Counted from the first letter of the stretch, positions 47,894 to 57,269 are shown. The stretch: DNA of 64,000 nucleotides from Acidobacteriota bacterium (GCA_021780075.1 JAJXZL010000002.1:146928-210927); one strand, 5' to 3'. Notes: generated by a model not told the origin, from the sequence alone. Translations and numbers: made by a program.

Positions 47894-48430
47894 ATGACCG
47901 ACTCCCGACGCGGACTGATCCTGATTAACACCGGCCCCGGAAAGGGCAAAACCACAGCCGCCCTGGGCACCGCTCTCCGCGCCGTCGGCAACGGCATGCG
48001 CGTGCTCATGCTTCAGTTCCTCAAAGGCTCCTGGCACTACGGCGAGCTGGACGCCGTGAAGTCCTTCGGCGACAACTTCGTGCTCAAGCAGATGGGCCGA
48101 GGCTTCGTGAAAGTCGGCGGCGCGGAGACCGACCCCGAAGATATCCGCCTCGTCCACGCCGCATGGGACGAGGCCTGCCAGGCCATCCTCTCAGGCGAAT
48201 GGGACATGGTCATCCTCGATGAAATCAACTACGCCATCGGCTACGGTATGCTCGACCCCGCCCAGGTCGCCGAAACCCTCCGCCAGCGCCCCGAGATGGT
48301 CCACGTCATCCTCACCGGCCGCAACGCCCATCCTTTATTAGTGGAGCTCGCCGACACCGTCACCGAGATGCGCGAGGTCAAACACGCCTACCAGAAAGGC
48401 ATCCTCGCCCAGCGCGGCATCGAATATTGA
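47894..48430 (+). CDS. cobO: Cob(I)yrinic acid a,c-diamide adenosyltransferase
   Basis: Adds the 5'-deoxyadenosyl group to cobalt in cobalamin synthesis or salvage (BtuR/CobO/CobA type). The 178-residue protein has the P-loop GPGKGKTT at residues 14-21, the QFLKGSWHYGE stretch, and the DEINYAIGYGM region characteristic of the family; it ends in a short KGILAQRGIEY tail. The frame opens at TTG 47888, but ATG 47894 with AAGG upstream is preferred. It may feed adenosylcobalamin use or salvage; cobalamin is also needed by MetH in this window. It is followed by accD after 44 bp. Confidence 0.94.
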   Translation: MTDSRRGLILINTGPGKGKTTAALGTALRAVGNGMRVLMLQFLKGSWHYGELDAVKSFGDNFVLKQMGRGFVKVGGAETDPEDIRLVHAAWDEACQAILSGEWDMVILDEINYAIGYGMLDPAQVAETLRQRPEMVHVILTGRNAHPLLVELADTVTEMREVKHAYQKGILAQRGIEY

Positions 48431-48474
48431 AACCCTCCGCCAGCGTCCGCTCCATATACAATGGCTGAAGCCCT

Positions 48475-49344
48475 ATGTCCTGGTTCAAGCGAGAGAATGG
48501 CGAGTACGAGCCGGCCACCGGCGCTGAAGACGCGGCAGAGAAACGTGTCCGCACCGAGGGCCTCTGGACCAAGTGTCCTGGCTGCCGTCAGGCGCTCTTC
48601 AAGGCCGATCTCGAAGCCAACCTCAACATCTGCCCCAAGTGCCAGCACCACTTCAAAATCGGTGCCCGACAGCGCATCGACCTGCTCCTCGAACCCGGCT
48701 ACCAGCTTGTAGACGGCGGCCTGCGCTCCACTGACCCGCTCAACTTCGCTGACGTCAAGCCCTACAAGCAGCGCCTCAAAAAAGCGCAGCAGGACACCGG
48801 CCTCGACGATGCCATCATCAACGCCATTGGCAGCATGGGACACCACGAAGTCGTCCTCAGCGCCATGGAGTACGGCTTCATCGGCGGCTCCATGGGCGCC
48901 GTCGTCGGTGAAACCATCGCCCGCGCCGTCGATCGCGCGCGCCTCGGCCGCAAGCCCCTCATCGTCGTCGCCGCTTCCGGCGGAGCCCGCATGATGGAGG
49001 GCGTCGTCAGCCTCATGCAGATGGCCAAAATCTCCACCGCCCTGGCCCAGCTTGACTCGGCCCGCGTGCCCTACATCTGCGTACTCACTGATCCCACCAC
49101 CGGCGGCGTCACCGCCAGCTTCGCCATGCTCGGCGACCTCAACATCGCCGAACCCGGCGCCCTCATCGGCTTCGCCGGCCCCCGCGTCATCGAGCAGACC
49201 ATCCGCCAGAAGCTCCCCGAGGGCTTCCAGCGCTCCGAGTTCCTCCTCGAAAAAGGCTTCCTCGACGCCGTCGTCCACCGCAGGGAGCTCAAAGGCTACC
49301 TCATCCGCGCCCTCGACTTCCTCAGAGCTCCCGCCAGCGCCTGA
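48475..49344 (+). CDS. accD: Acetyl-CoA carboxylase carboxyltransferase beta subunit
   Basis: Forms, with AccA, the carboxyltransferase making malonyl-CoA for fatty acids. The N-terminal zinc ribbon is complete: Cys34, Cys37, Cys53 and Cys56. The crotonase-like core shows VVAASGGARMMEG, the PTTGGVTASFAMLGD strand, and GFAGPRVIEQT. Length 289 fits. cobO lies 44 bp upstream and a secreted glucosidase 80 bp downstream in the same direction; accA is not nearby. Identification is secure. Confidence 0.96.
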   Translation: MSWFKRENGEYEPATGAEDAAEKRVRTEGLWTKCPGCRQALFKADLEANLNICPKCQHHFKIGARQRIDLLLEPGYQLVDGGLRSTDPLNFADVKPYKQRLKKAQQDTGLDDAIINAIGSMGHHEVVLSAMEYGFIGGSMGAVVGETIARAVDRARLGRKPLIVVAASGGARMMEGVVSLMQMAKISTALAQLDSARVPYICVLTDPTTGGVTASFAMLGDLNIAEPGALIGFAGPRVIEQTIRQKLPEGFQRSEFLLEKGFLDAVVHRRELKGYLIRALDFLRAPASA

Positions 49345-49423
49345 AAAGCGCTCTCATCCCTCACCCTCCCCGCTTTCCCGTAAACTGTTGGCTTTGAGCC
49401 GTACTCAAAGGACAACACGACAA

Positions 49424-52054
49424 ATGCGCAGCCGGAACTTCGCTTTCCGCATGGCCGCCGCCATGCTCTTTGCCGCAACTTTCGCAATCGCACAGCAGCC
49501 CGCGCCCGTCTTCACATCCATCCCTGCCATTCCGTTTGATTCAGCAGGCCCCGTCATCCGCTCCCACACTCAGCCGCTCAAGCCCTTCACTGTCGCCGGC
49601 GAAAGCGGCTTCCTCGTCGGTCAGCAGGACGGCACATTCGAGGCCTGGATCCTGCCCATCAAGCTGCTTTCCCACCTCACCATCGAGGCCAACATCGAGG
49701 GCTACGCCGTCCCCATTGACGTCAACCGTCTGGCTGCCGAGGTCGAGGTCCGCCCCAACCGCACCATCATCACCTATTCCCACATCGGCTTCACCGTCCG
49801 CCAGATCATGTTCTCGCCCAGCAAAGCGACCGCCGGCACAGGGCCCGTCGTCCTCTTTGAATTTGACTGTATCCACCCCACCAACTTCATCCTCCGCTTC
49901 TCCTCCGATCTCCGCTGGATGTGGCCCGAGCGCACCGAGGGTGTCCCGAGTGCCGAGTGGGTGCCGCGCATCGGAAATGCGGATGGCTACTACGTCCTCC
50001 ACACCGACTACCCCGACCTCGCCGGCGCCGTCACCATACCCGGCGCCGAGCCCGGCATCCTCGCGCCCTATCAGGAGCGCCCCCAGGTCCACCCCGTCGA
50101 GCTCAAGCTCCACATTGACCCCGCCCGCGACCACGGCCGCCTCTTTCCGCTGCTCATGGCCGTAGGAACATCTACAGCCACGGCAACCGATCCCGCCCTC
50201 GGCGCTACCCTCGCGCACCTCAACCAGAACATCGCCGCCAGCTACGCCGCGCAGGCCGCCAGCTATCAAAAGCTGCTGGCCGGTTCCACATCCATCACCA
50301 CGCCAGACAAGGCGCTCAATCAGGCGTTCGAATGGGCCGTCATCTCCATCGAGCAGCTCCGCGCCATCGCCCAGCCCACCGGCGAAACCGCCCTCGTCGC
50401 CGGCTACTATGAGTCCGGCGACTCCGCCCGCCCCGGCTTCGGCTGGTTCTTTGGCCGCGATGCGCTCTACACCCTCTACGCCGTCAACGGCTACGGCAAC
50501 TTCGCCCTCTCCAAAGCCGAGCTCGAGTTCCTCATCCGCCGCCAGCGCGACGACGGCAAAATCATGCACGAGTATTCGCAGACCGCCGACAACGTTGACT
50601 GGCGCGCCTTCCCCTACATGTACGCCGCCGCCGACTCCACCCCGCTCTTCCTCCTCGCCGTTGAGGACTACGTGCGCTCCAGCGGCGACACTGCCTTTCT
50701 CACCACGCACCGCGATGCCATTGAGAAGGCCTGGGCCTTTGAGACCGATCCCGCCCACGACACCGACCACGACGGCATCTACGACAACTCGCAGGGCACC
50801 GGCTGGGTCGAGAGCTGGCCCGGCGGCCTGCCCCATCAGGAGGTCTACCTCGCTCTGCTCGATCAGCAGGCCTCCGCCGCCATGGCCCACATCGAAGCGC
50901 TCCTCCATGACTCCGCCAAAGCCAGCGCCGCGCAGGCCCGCGCCGTCAAGCTCGCCGCCACAATCGAGAGCGAGTACTACGACCCGCAAAAAGGCTGCTA
51001 CGCCTTCAGCCACAATCTCAACAACGCCACCGACTACACCACCACCGTCTATCCCGCACTCGCCTGGTGGTCAGGCAATTCCACCCTCGCCCATCCCGGC
51101 CCATGCCTGCAGCAGTTCGCCGCCTCCGCGCTCAACACGGACTGGGGCCTCCGCGACGTAGCCAACAACGAGAAGGACTACGACGGCATGAGCTACCACC
51201 AGGGCTCCGTCTGGCCGCTCTTCACCGGCTGGGCCGCGCTCGCCGAGTACCGCGCCAACCAGCCCCTCGCCGGCTATCAACTCCTCATGGAGAACGCCAA
51301 CCTCACCCGCGCGCAGGACCTCGGCTCCATCACCGAACTGCTCTCCGGCGACTTTTTTGTTCCCATGGGACGAAGCACGAGTCACCAGCTCTGGTCCAGC
51401 GCCATGGTCATCACGCCCACTCTGCGTGGCCTCTTCGGCATCTCCATTGACGCACAATCCAAAACCATCACCGTCAACCCGCATTTACCGGCAAGTTGGA
51501 CGCACGCTAACATTCAGAATCTCCCACTGCCCGGTGGTACCGAATCGCTGAACTTCGAGAAACGAGGATCGTCCCTTGAAGTGAGCCTCACGAATGCCAA
51601 CTCCACGCAATGGCGACTCAGGTCTGACGTGCAGGGAGCCAAGCCCGTTAAGAGCGACGAGCCTACCCTCTCGATCCCGCTTCCGGCTCTGGAGGTCGAT
51701 CAGCAGCTGTTTGGGTTTGAAGCAAATCTTCACCCGAATGCACCACTGCCAGACCAGCCACCGATTCCAGGAGCGCGGACCTCGCGTTCTCGCATCATTC
51801 ACTCCGAATATGGCAATCACAAGCTCACGCTGATCTGCGAAGGAATGGCTGGAACACAATCCCTGGAGTCCCTCATTCGAAATGCTCCACTGATTCCAAG
51901 GGTTCAAGCGGAATCGGCTGGAGAAAAAGTGAACGCGATCATCTCTGCTAAGGACGGCTGGGCGTTCAAAGACCCGAAAACTCCATTGCTCCTTGTCTTG
52001 GATTTCCCTCAGGGCACCGGCTGGAAGACCGTCACCGTCACCCTCACCTGGTAA
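49424..52054 (+). CDS. Secreted amylo-alpha-1,6-glucosidase-like glycosidase (six-hairpin barrel)
   Basis: An 876-residue exported protein (signal peptide to about residue 24, AIAQQPAP). A beta-sandwich domain (30-270) is followed by an (alpha/alpha)6 barrel with GWFFGRDALYTLYAV, DDGKIMHEYSQTADN, and TGWVESWPGGLPHQEVY, as in glycogen-debranching/GH15-like enzymes, and a C-terminal beta domain. From about position 51480 the coding sequence becomes much less C-biased and more mixed in codon choice to the end, suggesting the C-terminal 190 residues have a different origin. The open frame begins earlier inside accD; ATG 49424 with AAAGGA is the true start. Confidence 0.88.
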   Translation: MRSRNFAFRMAAAMLFAATFAIAQQPAPVFTSIPAIPFDSAGPVIRSHTQPLKPFTVAGESGFLVGQQDGTFEAWILPIKLLSHLTIEANIEGYAVPIDVNRLAAEVEVRPNRTIITYSHIGFTVRQIMFSPSKATAGTGPVVLFEFDCIHPTNFILRFSSDLRWMWPERTEGVPSAEWVPRIGNADGYYVLHTDYPDLAGAVTIPGAEPGILAPYQERPQVHPVELKLHIDPARDHGRLFPLLMAVGTSTATATDPALGATLAHLNQNIAASYAAQAASYQKLLAGSTSITTPDKALNQAFEWAVISIEQLRAIAQPTGETALVAGYYESGDSARPGFGWFFGRDALYTLYAVNGYGNFALSKAELEFLIRRQRDDGKIMHEYSQTADNVDWRAFPYMYAAADSTPLFLLAVEDYVRSSGDTAFLTTHRDAIEKAWAFETDPAHDTDHDGIYDNSQGTGWVESWPGGLPHQEVYLALLDQQASAAMAHIEALLHDSAKASAAQARAVKLAATIESEYYDPQKGCYAFSHNLNNATDYTTTVYPALAWWSGNSTLAHPGPCLQQFAASALNTDWGLRDVANNEKDYDGMSYHQGSVWPLFTGWAALAEYRANQPLAGYQLLMENANLTRAQDLGSITELLSGDFFVPMGRSTSHQLWSSAMVITPTLRGLFGISIDAQSKTITVNPHLPASWTHANIQNLPLPGGTESLNFEKRGSSLEVSLTNANSTQWRLRSDVQGAKPVKSDEPTLSIPLPALEVDQQLFGFEANLHPNAPLPDQPPIPGARTSRSRIIHSEYGNHKLTLICEGMAGTQSLESLIRNAPLIPRVQAESAGEKVNAIISAKDGWAFKDPKTPLLLVLDFPQGTGWKTVTVTLTW

Positions 52055-52078
52055 TTCCAAATCATCGGCAGAAACATC

Positions 52079-52106
52079 ACGGCCCGGCATCGCTGCCGGG
52101 CCGTTT
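52079..52106. terminator. Bidirectional terminator between glucosidase and dnaN
   Basis: Perfect 11-bp stem ACGGCCCGGCA and TGCCGGGCCGT with loop TCGC, followed by TT on the plus strand. It serves the plus-strand gene and can also stop dnaN transcription from the other side. Confidence 0.75.
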
Positions 52107-52107
52107 C

Positions 52108-52128
52108 TATTCCCTATTCCCTGTCTCT
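52108..52128. repeat. Heptanucleotide repeat before dnaN stop
   Basis: TATTCCC, TATTCCC and TGTCTC: two perfect 7-base units and a degenerate third, ending at the dnaN stop codon. Confidence 0.65.
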
Positions 52129-53301
52129 TCAAATCCGCATCGGCATCAGCACATAACGCGACTTGTATTCCGCATCCGGATCCTCCGGCCTGATCTGTCC
52201 CGCCGACTGCGAATCCTTGAACTCCAGCCTGACCTCGCCCTCGTTGCCCAGCGACTTCAGAAACTCCAGAATGTAGCCCGAGTTGAAGCCCACCATGATC
52301 GGCTCGCCCGAGTACGGCGTATCGATCGTGTCTTCGCTCTCGCCGCTCTCTGTGGATTGCGAGCTGATCTTCAGTTCGTTGCTTTCAAGCCGCAGCTTGA
52401 TCGCCCCTGACCGCTCATCGGCAAACTGCGCCACGCGCTGGATGGCAGCCGCCAGCTCGCTCGACCGCACCACCACAAACCTCGTGTTGTCGCGCGGCAT
52501 CACCGCCTCGTAGTTCGGGAACTGCCCCGACAGCTTGCGTGAGCTCAGCGTTCGATGCCCCACGCGGAAGAAAAGCGTGTGCTCGTCATCGGCAAACTCC
52601 ACCTTCTCGGCATCTGTGTTTGACAGCAGTTGCTGCAGCTCCACCAGCGCCTTCCGCGGAATCAGCACGCGCTTTTCGCCGCTGATGCCTTCCAGCGACT
52701 CGCCAGGCTTTTCGACAAAGCTCAGCCGGTGTCCATCGGTTGCCACCATCGCCAGGGACTCCGCCTTCAGCACCAGCAGAGCGCCGTTCAGCGTGTAGCG
52801 CGACTCCTCGTTTGAAATCGCAAACACCGTGCGCGCAATCAGCGTCTTCAAAGCCACCGCGGAAATGCTCGTCACCGCGACAGCAGGGAACTCGGGCACC
52901 TGCGGATAATTCGCCCGCGCCATCCCCACCATCTTCGTGTTCGAGCGCCCGCTGCGAATCTGCACCCAGTGGTTCTCAAGCAGCTTGATTGAAATATCGC
53001 CGTCCGGCAGCAGCTTCACGTAGTCGTAAAGTTTGCGCGCGGGAATCGTGCACGAGCCCGGCTTCTTCACCTTCACCGCCGCGCTCGTCCGGATCGCCTG
53101 GTCCAGATCCGTCGCCACAATGTTCAGCCGCTCGCCCTCGGCCTCGATCAGGAAGTTGGACAGGATGGGAATCGTGGTCTTGCGCTCCACCACGCTCTGC
53201 GTGGCGGTCAGTTCCTTCACCAGTTCCTGGCGGCTTACGGTAATCTCCATCGCTGCCCCCTGCGCTGCCGGCTTTTCCACTTCTGTTTCCACAATCGACA
53301 T
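52129..53301 (-). CDS. dnaN: DNA polymerase III beta subunit (sliding clamp)
   Basis: Forms the ring that tethers the replicative polymerase. The 390-residue protein has the three clamp repeats; recognised stretches include VVERKTTIPILSNFL, MVATDGHRLSF, and the C-terminal RYVLMPMRI that ends most clamps. The N-terminal 17 residues are extra compared with most family members; Met18 (53250, MEITVSR) is a plausible alternative start with GGGGG upstream. No dnaA, recF or gyrB is adjacent, so the gene stands apart from a classic origin cluster in this window. Confidence 0.96.
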   Translation of the reverse strand: MSIVETEVEKPAAQGAAMEITVSRQELVKELTATQSVVERKTTIPILSNFLIEAEGERLNIVATDLDQAIRTSAAVKVKKPGSCTIPARKLYDYVKLLPDGDISIKLLENHWVQIRSGRSNTKMVGMARANYPQVPEFPAVAVTSISAVALKTLIARTVFAISNEESRYTLNGALLVLKAESLAMVATDGHRLSFVEKPGESLEGISGEKRVLIPRKALVELQQLLSNTDAEKVEFADDEHTLFFRVGHRTLSSRKLSGQFPNYEAVMPRDNTRFVVVRSSELAAAIQRVAQFADERSGAIKLRLESNELKISSQSTESGESEDTIDTPYSGEPIMVGFNSGYILEFLKSLGNEGEVRLEFKDSQSAGQIRPEDPDAEYKSRYVLMPMRI

Positions 53302-54023
53302 ACACCCAACCTCGCCTCGTGCCCGTCGCGAAAGCCGAAATCAGCCCACTATCACGCTGGCCCCACTCTACAACACCCACCGGCCCCGCGAAAACGGCGG
53401 TCTTTTCTTGTTCTTGATTGTATTCATCCGCCCCATTTCCTGCGCGTGGAAAACTAGGCTGCTTCTCTGGATTGCCGGACATGGTTCTCGCAATCGCCGC
53501 GCTCCTGCTTTCGCCGGCGTGACGCACCCGCTACGCGACGGGTAGTAGGGGAAAAGGAGGAATAAGAAAAGAAATAAGACAGTAGTACCCGTAGTTCACA
53601 TAGGAAAAGTGGAAACCTGGCCCAAATCACACACTGGAGAGGACTCCCGCACGGTACTGGATTTCTAAAACTCAGCAGTTCAAATCAGGACAATTGGAAA
53701 ACCCACCTCCACCCCCTCCATTCCTACCCCAATTTCCCACGTCTCCCACAGCCCACCTCAAAACCCCTGTGCAAACCACGCACGTTTTGTGGAGAGAGCG
53801 TCCCCACCAGCGCCAATCCACCACTTCCCACGTACCAGACTTCCACAATCACCACAACCAGAGACAAAATTCCCCATACCGCATCCTCTTCGTATTTTTT
53901 GTCAGAAGCGCGGGAATCCACCCTCACGCCATTCCCATTTCTGCACCCCAATCAAAGTCCCCATGCTCAAAACCCACACCTCACCCGCACCTCACTCCTA
54001 CACTCAATCCAGAGAATCCGCGC
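53302..54023. other. 722-bp intergenic region with a G-poor stretch
   Basis: No gene recognised. The first half contains the divergent dnaN promoter. Positions about 53690-54020 are almost G-free on the plus strand, a C/A-rich run with repeated CCCAC and CCACC words. I looked for clustered DnaA boxes and found no TTATCCACA-like array; only weak partial matches occur near 53790. Confidence 0.5.
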
Positions 54024-54836
54024 ATGCCCATCAACATTGAGAGCCTCAAAAGCGAACTCATACGCATGTCTGCAGACAGCGCCCCCGGCCGCGGCTTCTG
54101 CACCGCCATCGCCGAGCTGGCGCGCACAGGCCGCTTCGTGCAGTTGCGCGCCGTGCTGCCGGCCGTCGTTTATGACGAGCTCGACGCCCGCTACCGCAGC
54201 GACCCCGCGGCCTTCGTCAATGAGTGGCAACACCTCGCCCATGCCATGCGCCACGGCTTCGTCCAGCACGCCCGCCAGCGCCTTACCTCGCTCACGCGCC
54301 TGCAGCAGGCCGCCACGCACGCCTCCACCCCTGCCTGGCAACAGATTCAGCGCGCCCTCGACGCCCAGCAGAACGACCTGCTTCGCACCGCCTTCGCTCT
54401 TGAGCTCATCGAGTTGGTCGAGCCCGCCCTTGAGCGAGCCACACACCTGCGCGCCTGCGTCGTGGCCGCGCCCAGCAGCGACGAGGCCGACCGCTATCTC
54501 GACGAGGCCACGCGCTGCTATTTCTTTGGCCTCTTCACCGCCTGCGCCGGCCTCTGCCGCTCCGTGCTCGAGGAGGCCCTCAAGCAGAAGCTGCCGCCCG
54601 GTCTCTCGCGCGTCATCCGCTCGCGCTACCGCAATGCCGCCACCCTCGGCAACCTGCTCCACGAAGTCAACAACAACCTCCAGCTCACCGGCATCGACCC
54701 CGATTTCCCACGAGTCGCCAATCAGGTCAATGACACCGGCAAGCGCGCCGTCCATCAGGGCTTGCTCACCCAGGATGAAGCCCGCGTCTGCCTCCAGTCA
54801 GCCCGCGAAGCCCTGCAACTGCTGCTCCGGCCATGA
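54024..54836 (+). CDS. DUF4145-like protein of unknown role
   Basis: A 270-residue helical protein. The last third (ATRCYFFGLFTACAGLCRSVLEEALKQ) resembles the DUF4145 core found in restriction- and defence-associated proteins and as a free-standing domain. The N-terminal two-thirds is helix-rich without recognised motifs. It ends 30 bp before folC. The frame is open further upstream, but ATG 54024 begins a normal protein. No defence genes are seen around it, so no such role is claimed. Confidence 0.7.
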   Translation: MPINIESLKSELIRMSADSAPGRGFCTAIAELARTGRFVQLRAVLPAVVYDELDARYRSDPAAFVNEWQHLAHAMRHGFVQHARQRLTSLTRLQQAATHASTPAWQQIQRALDAQQNDLLRTAFALELIELVEPALERATHLRACVVAAPSSDEADRYLDEATRCYFFGLFTACAGLCRSVLEEALKQKLPPGLSRVIRSRYRNAATLGNLLHEVNNNLQLTGIDPDFPRVANQVNDTGKRAVHQGLLTQDEARVCLQSAREALQLLLRP

Positions 54837-54866
54837 CCCTGCGCAGCCTTCTATACTGGTCTTTCC

Positions 54867-56222
54867 ATGTCGTACGCAGCCGCCATCGATCAACTCAGCG
54901 CCATGACGCCCGAGCTCTACACGCAGCCCGGACACGCGCGCCGCAAGTTTTCTCTCGACGAGATAGCCATCCTGCTCGCCGCGCTCGGCAATCCGCACCA
55001 CCGCTTTCCCTCGGTCCTCATCGCCGGAACCAACGGCAAGGGCTCCACCGCCTCCACGCTCGCTTCCATCCTCCAGGAGTCGGGCCTGCGCACCGGCCTG
55101 TATACCTCGCCGCATCTCACCCGGCCCAATGAGCGTCTGCGCATCAACGGTGTCGAAATCACCGACGACGCCTTCGCCGCGCTCTACTTCAGCGTGCACG
55201 ACACGGCGCAGCAGCTTGTTCTCGACGCCAAACTGGCCCAGCTTCCCAGCTTCTTTGAGACGCTTACCGCCATGGCGTTTCTCCACTTTGCTGAGGCCCA
55301 TATCCAGATTGCCGTGCTTGAAGTTGGCATGGGCGGCCGTCTCGACGCCACCAACATCGTCGATCCGCTCCTCTCGGTAATCACCGACATCTCCCTCGAC
55401 CATACCGAGTGGCTCGGCTCCACCGTCGCCGCCATCGCCCGCGAGAAGGCCGGCATCCTCCGCCCCAACGGCACGCTCGTTACGCTCCCGCAGCACCCTG
55501 AGGCCAACCAGGCCCTCGGCGAAGTCGCCACCCAGCTTGCCGTCCGCGGAGTCAGCGCCACGCCCTACATGCCCTCCATCCCGCCCTCCAATGCGGACAA
55601 GCCTGGCGAGCCTTATCTCGTTGAAGCTCTCGGCGCGCCCATCGCCGTCGCCTCGCCGCTCCACGGCGAGCATCAGCATCGCAACATCGCCCTCGCCATC
55701 GCCGCCGCCGTCGAACTGGCCTCCACCCACGGCTATCCCATCACGCCCGCCACCATCGCCAAAGGCATCCAGCAAACCCGCTGGCCCGGACGGCTTGAGC
55801 GCATCATCAACGGCGGCATCCCTTGGATCATCGACGTGGCCCACAACCCCGCTGGAGCATGGGCACTCCGCTCCGGCCTGCGCGATGAATTCGCCGAGTC
55901 CGGCGAAGCCCGTCCCCGCACCCTCATCTTCAGTTGCCTGCGTGATAAGCCCCTCGCTGAAATGGCGCAGATCCTTTTTCCGCTCTTTGATCGTGTGCTC
56001 TTCGCGCCCATCCATAGCGCCCGCGCCACGCCCATCGCCGACATGCTTGCCGCCGCAGAGGCTACCGGTACGCCCGCCCTCGCCCTCGACTCCGCCGCGC
56101 AAGCCATTGACCAGGCCCGCGCCGCTGGCGGCATCGTCGTCATCTCCGGCTCTGTCTACCTCGTGGGAGAAGCCCGCAGTCTCCTGCTCGCCCCGTGCCG
56201 TGAGGGAGCCACGCGACCATGA
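54867..56222 (+). CDS. folC: Folylpolyglutamate/dihydrofolate synthase
   Basis: ATP-dependent ligase adding glutamate to folates. The 451-residue Mur-ligase-type protein shows the P-loop GTNGKGSTAS, YTSPHLTRPNERLRI, LEVGMGGRLDATNI, and DISLDHTEWLG; the C-terminal domain has VDVAHNPAG. It overlaps plsC by four bases (ATGA), so the two are translationally coupled. Contributes to the same folate pool used by GlyA and MetH here. Confidence 0.95.
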   Translation: MSYAAAIDQLSAMTPELYTQPGHARRKFSLDEIAILLAALGNPHHRFPSVLIAGTNGKGSTASTLASILQESGLRTGLYTSPHLTRPNERLRINGVEITDDAFAALYFSVHDTAQQLVLDAKLAQLPSFFETLTAMAFLHFAEAHIQIAVLEVGMGGRLDATNIVDPLLSVITDISLDHTEWLGSTVAAIAREKAGILRPNGTLVTLPQHPEANQALGEVATQLAVRGVSATPYMPSIPPSNADKPGEPYLVEALGAPIAVASPLHGEHQHRNIALAIAAAVELASTHGYPITPATIAKGIQQTRWPGRLERIINGGIPWIIDVAHNPAGAWALRSGLRDEFAESGEARPRTLIFSCLRDKPLAEMAQILFPLFDRVLFAPIHSARATPIADMLAAAEATGTPALALDSAAQAIDQARAAGGIVVISGSVYLVGEARSLLLAPCREGATRP

Positions 56223-56986
56223 GCCACCAAGCAGCCGTGTCCCACCGCCCTGACCCGCTGTCCCGGCGGTATCGATGGTCAACCAACTTCATTCACGCAC
56301 CGCTCTTCTTCCTCTTCACCGCCGCGTTTGGCAGTGTCTCGCTCTGCGTGTCTTTGTTTGAGAAGCACGGCCGCATCCAGCACCGCATCGCGCAGGCCTG
56401 GGCCCGCGCCTGCGTCTGGTCCTCAGGCTCCCATCTCACTGTTCGCGGTGCGGAAAACCTCCTCAAGCACCCCGTTGCCGTCTACGCCGCCAACCACACG
56501 TCCTATATGGACACGCCCGTCATCTTTGCCGCGCTGCCCTTCCAGTTCCGCATCCTCGCCAAAAAGGAGCTTTGGCCCATCCCCTTCATCGGCTGGCACC
56601 TCAACCGCTCCGGCCAGATCCCCATTGACGCGGCGAACCCCCGTGCCTCGCTCTCCAGCCTTACCGCCGCCTCCAAAACCCTGCGCGCCGGCATGCCCCT
56701 CTTCGTCTTCCCCGAGGGCGGACGCACCCCCGACGGTACGCTCCAGCCCTTCCTCAATGGAGCGGCCTTCCTCGCCATCCGCGCCCAGGTTCCGCTCGTG
56801 CCCATTGCCCTCAGCGGCGTCTATGACCTGCTCCCCATGGGCACCCGCCACTTCTACCCCGGCCGGCTCACCCTCACCGTCGGCGAACCCATCCCCACCA
56901 CCGGCCTCACCCTCCGCCAGGCAGACGAACTCACCCAGCAACTCCGCGCCGCCATCGAATCCCTCCAGCACCCCACCCAGCCATAA
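56219..56986 (+). CDS. plsC: 1-acyl-sn-glycerol-3-phosphate acyltransferase
   Basis: Membrane-bound acyltransferase making phosphatidic acid. The 255-residue protein has an N-terminal hydrophobic helix and the four LPLAT motifs: NHTSYMD (HX4D catalytic), the SGQIPID region, FPEGGRTPDG and VPIALSGVYD. Translationally coupled to folC through an ATGA overlap. Its length is typical. Specificity may vary among family members, but lysophosphatidate is the default substrate. Confidence 0.92.
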   Translation: MSHQAAVSHRPDPLSRRYRWSTNFIHAPLFFLFTAAFGSVSLCVSLFEKHGRIQHRIAQAWARACVWSSGSHLTVRGAENLLKHPVAVYAANHTSYMDTPVIFAALPFQFRILAKKELWPIPFIGWHLNRSGQIPIDAANPRASLSSLTAASKTLRAGMPLFVFPEGGRTPDGTLQPFLNGAAFLAIRAQVPLVPIALSGVYDLLPMGTRHFYPGRLTLTVGEPIPTTGLTLRQADELTQQLRAAIESLQHPTQP

Positions 56987-57037
56987 GCGCCGCCAATCCC
57001 CACACTGCCTTTACCTAGAGCAAAAGCTGTGCCCCCC

Positions 57038-57180
57038 GCCAGCCTGTCACCCTGATCGGCCCACGCCTCACGCCCTCCCGCCAGCTTGTCATCCTGAGCG
57101 AAACGCGCCTCACGCCCCCCAACGAGCTTGTCATGCCGCGCGCAGCGCGTTGGGGTAAGCGGAGCGAAGGATCTGCTTTT
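57038..57180. repeat. Three 42-bp degenerate tandem repeats ending in a dispersed repeat
   Basis: Units begin at 57038, 57080 and 57122 and share AGCTTGTCAT (AGCCTGTCAC in the first), the first two also sharing GCCTCACGCCC. The last unit passes into CGGAGCGAAGGATCTGC, a word I associate with a repeat found scattered through acidobacterial intergenic DNA. No coding potential. Confidence 0.7.
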
Positions 57181-57269
57181 GTCTTTAAAACCCTCTGCCG
57201 CGATCAGATAGCCTGTTACCAGTGAAAGAATCCTGCCGAACCCCTCAAGAGCCGTGCTATGCTTCCGCA

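Noticed and set aside
53690..54020. Replication origin
   Set aside because: No cluster of DnaA boxes was found, and dnaA is absent, so no origin is called; the G-poor stretch is only noted.
54024..54836. Defence-system gene, because of the DUF4145-like end
   Set aside because: Neighbours are folC, plsC and dnaN; no nuclease, helicase or methylase is nearby.
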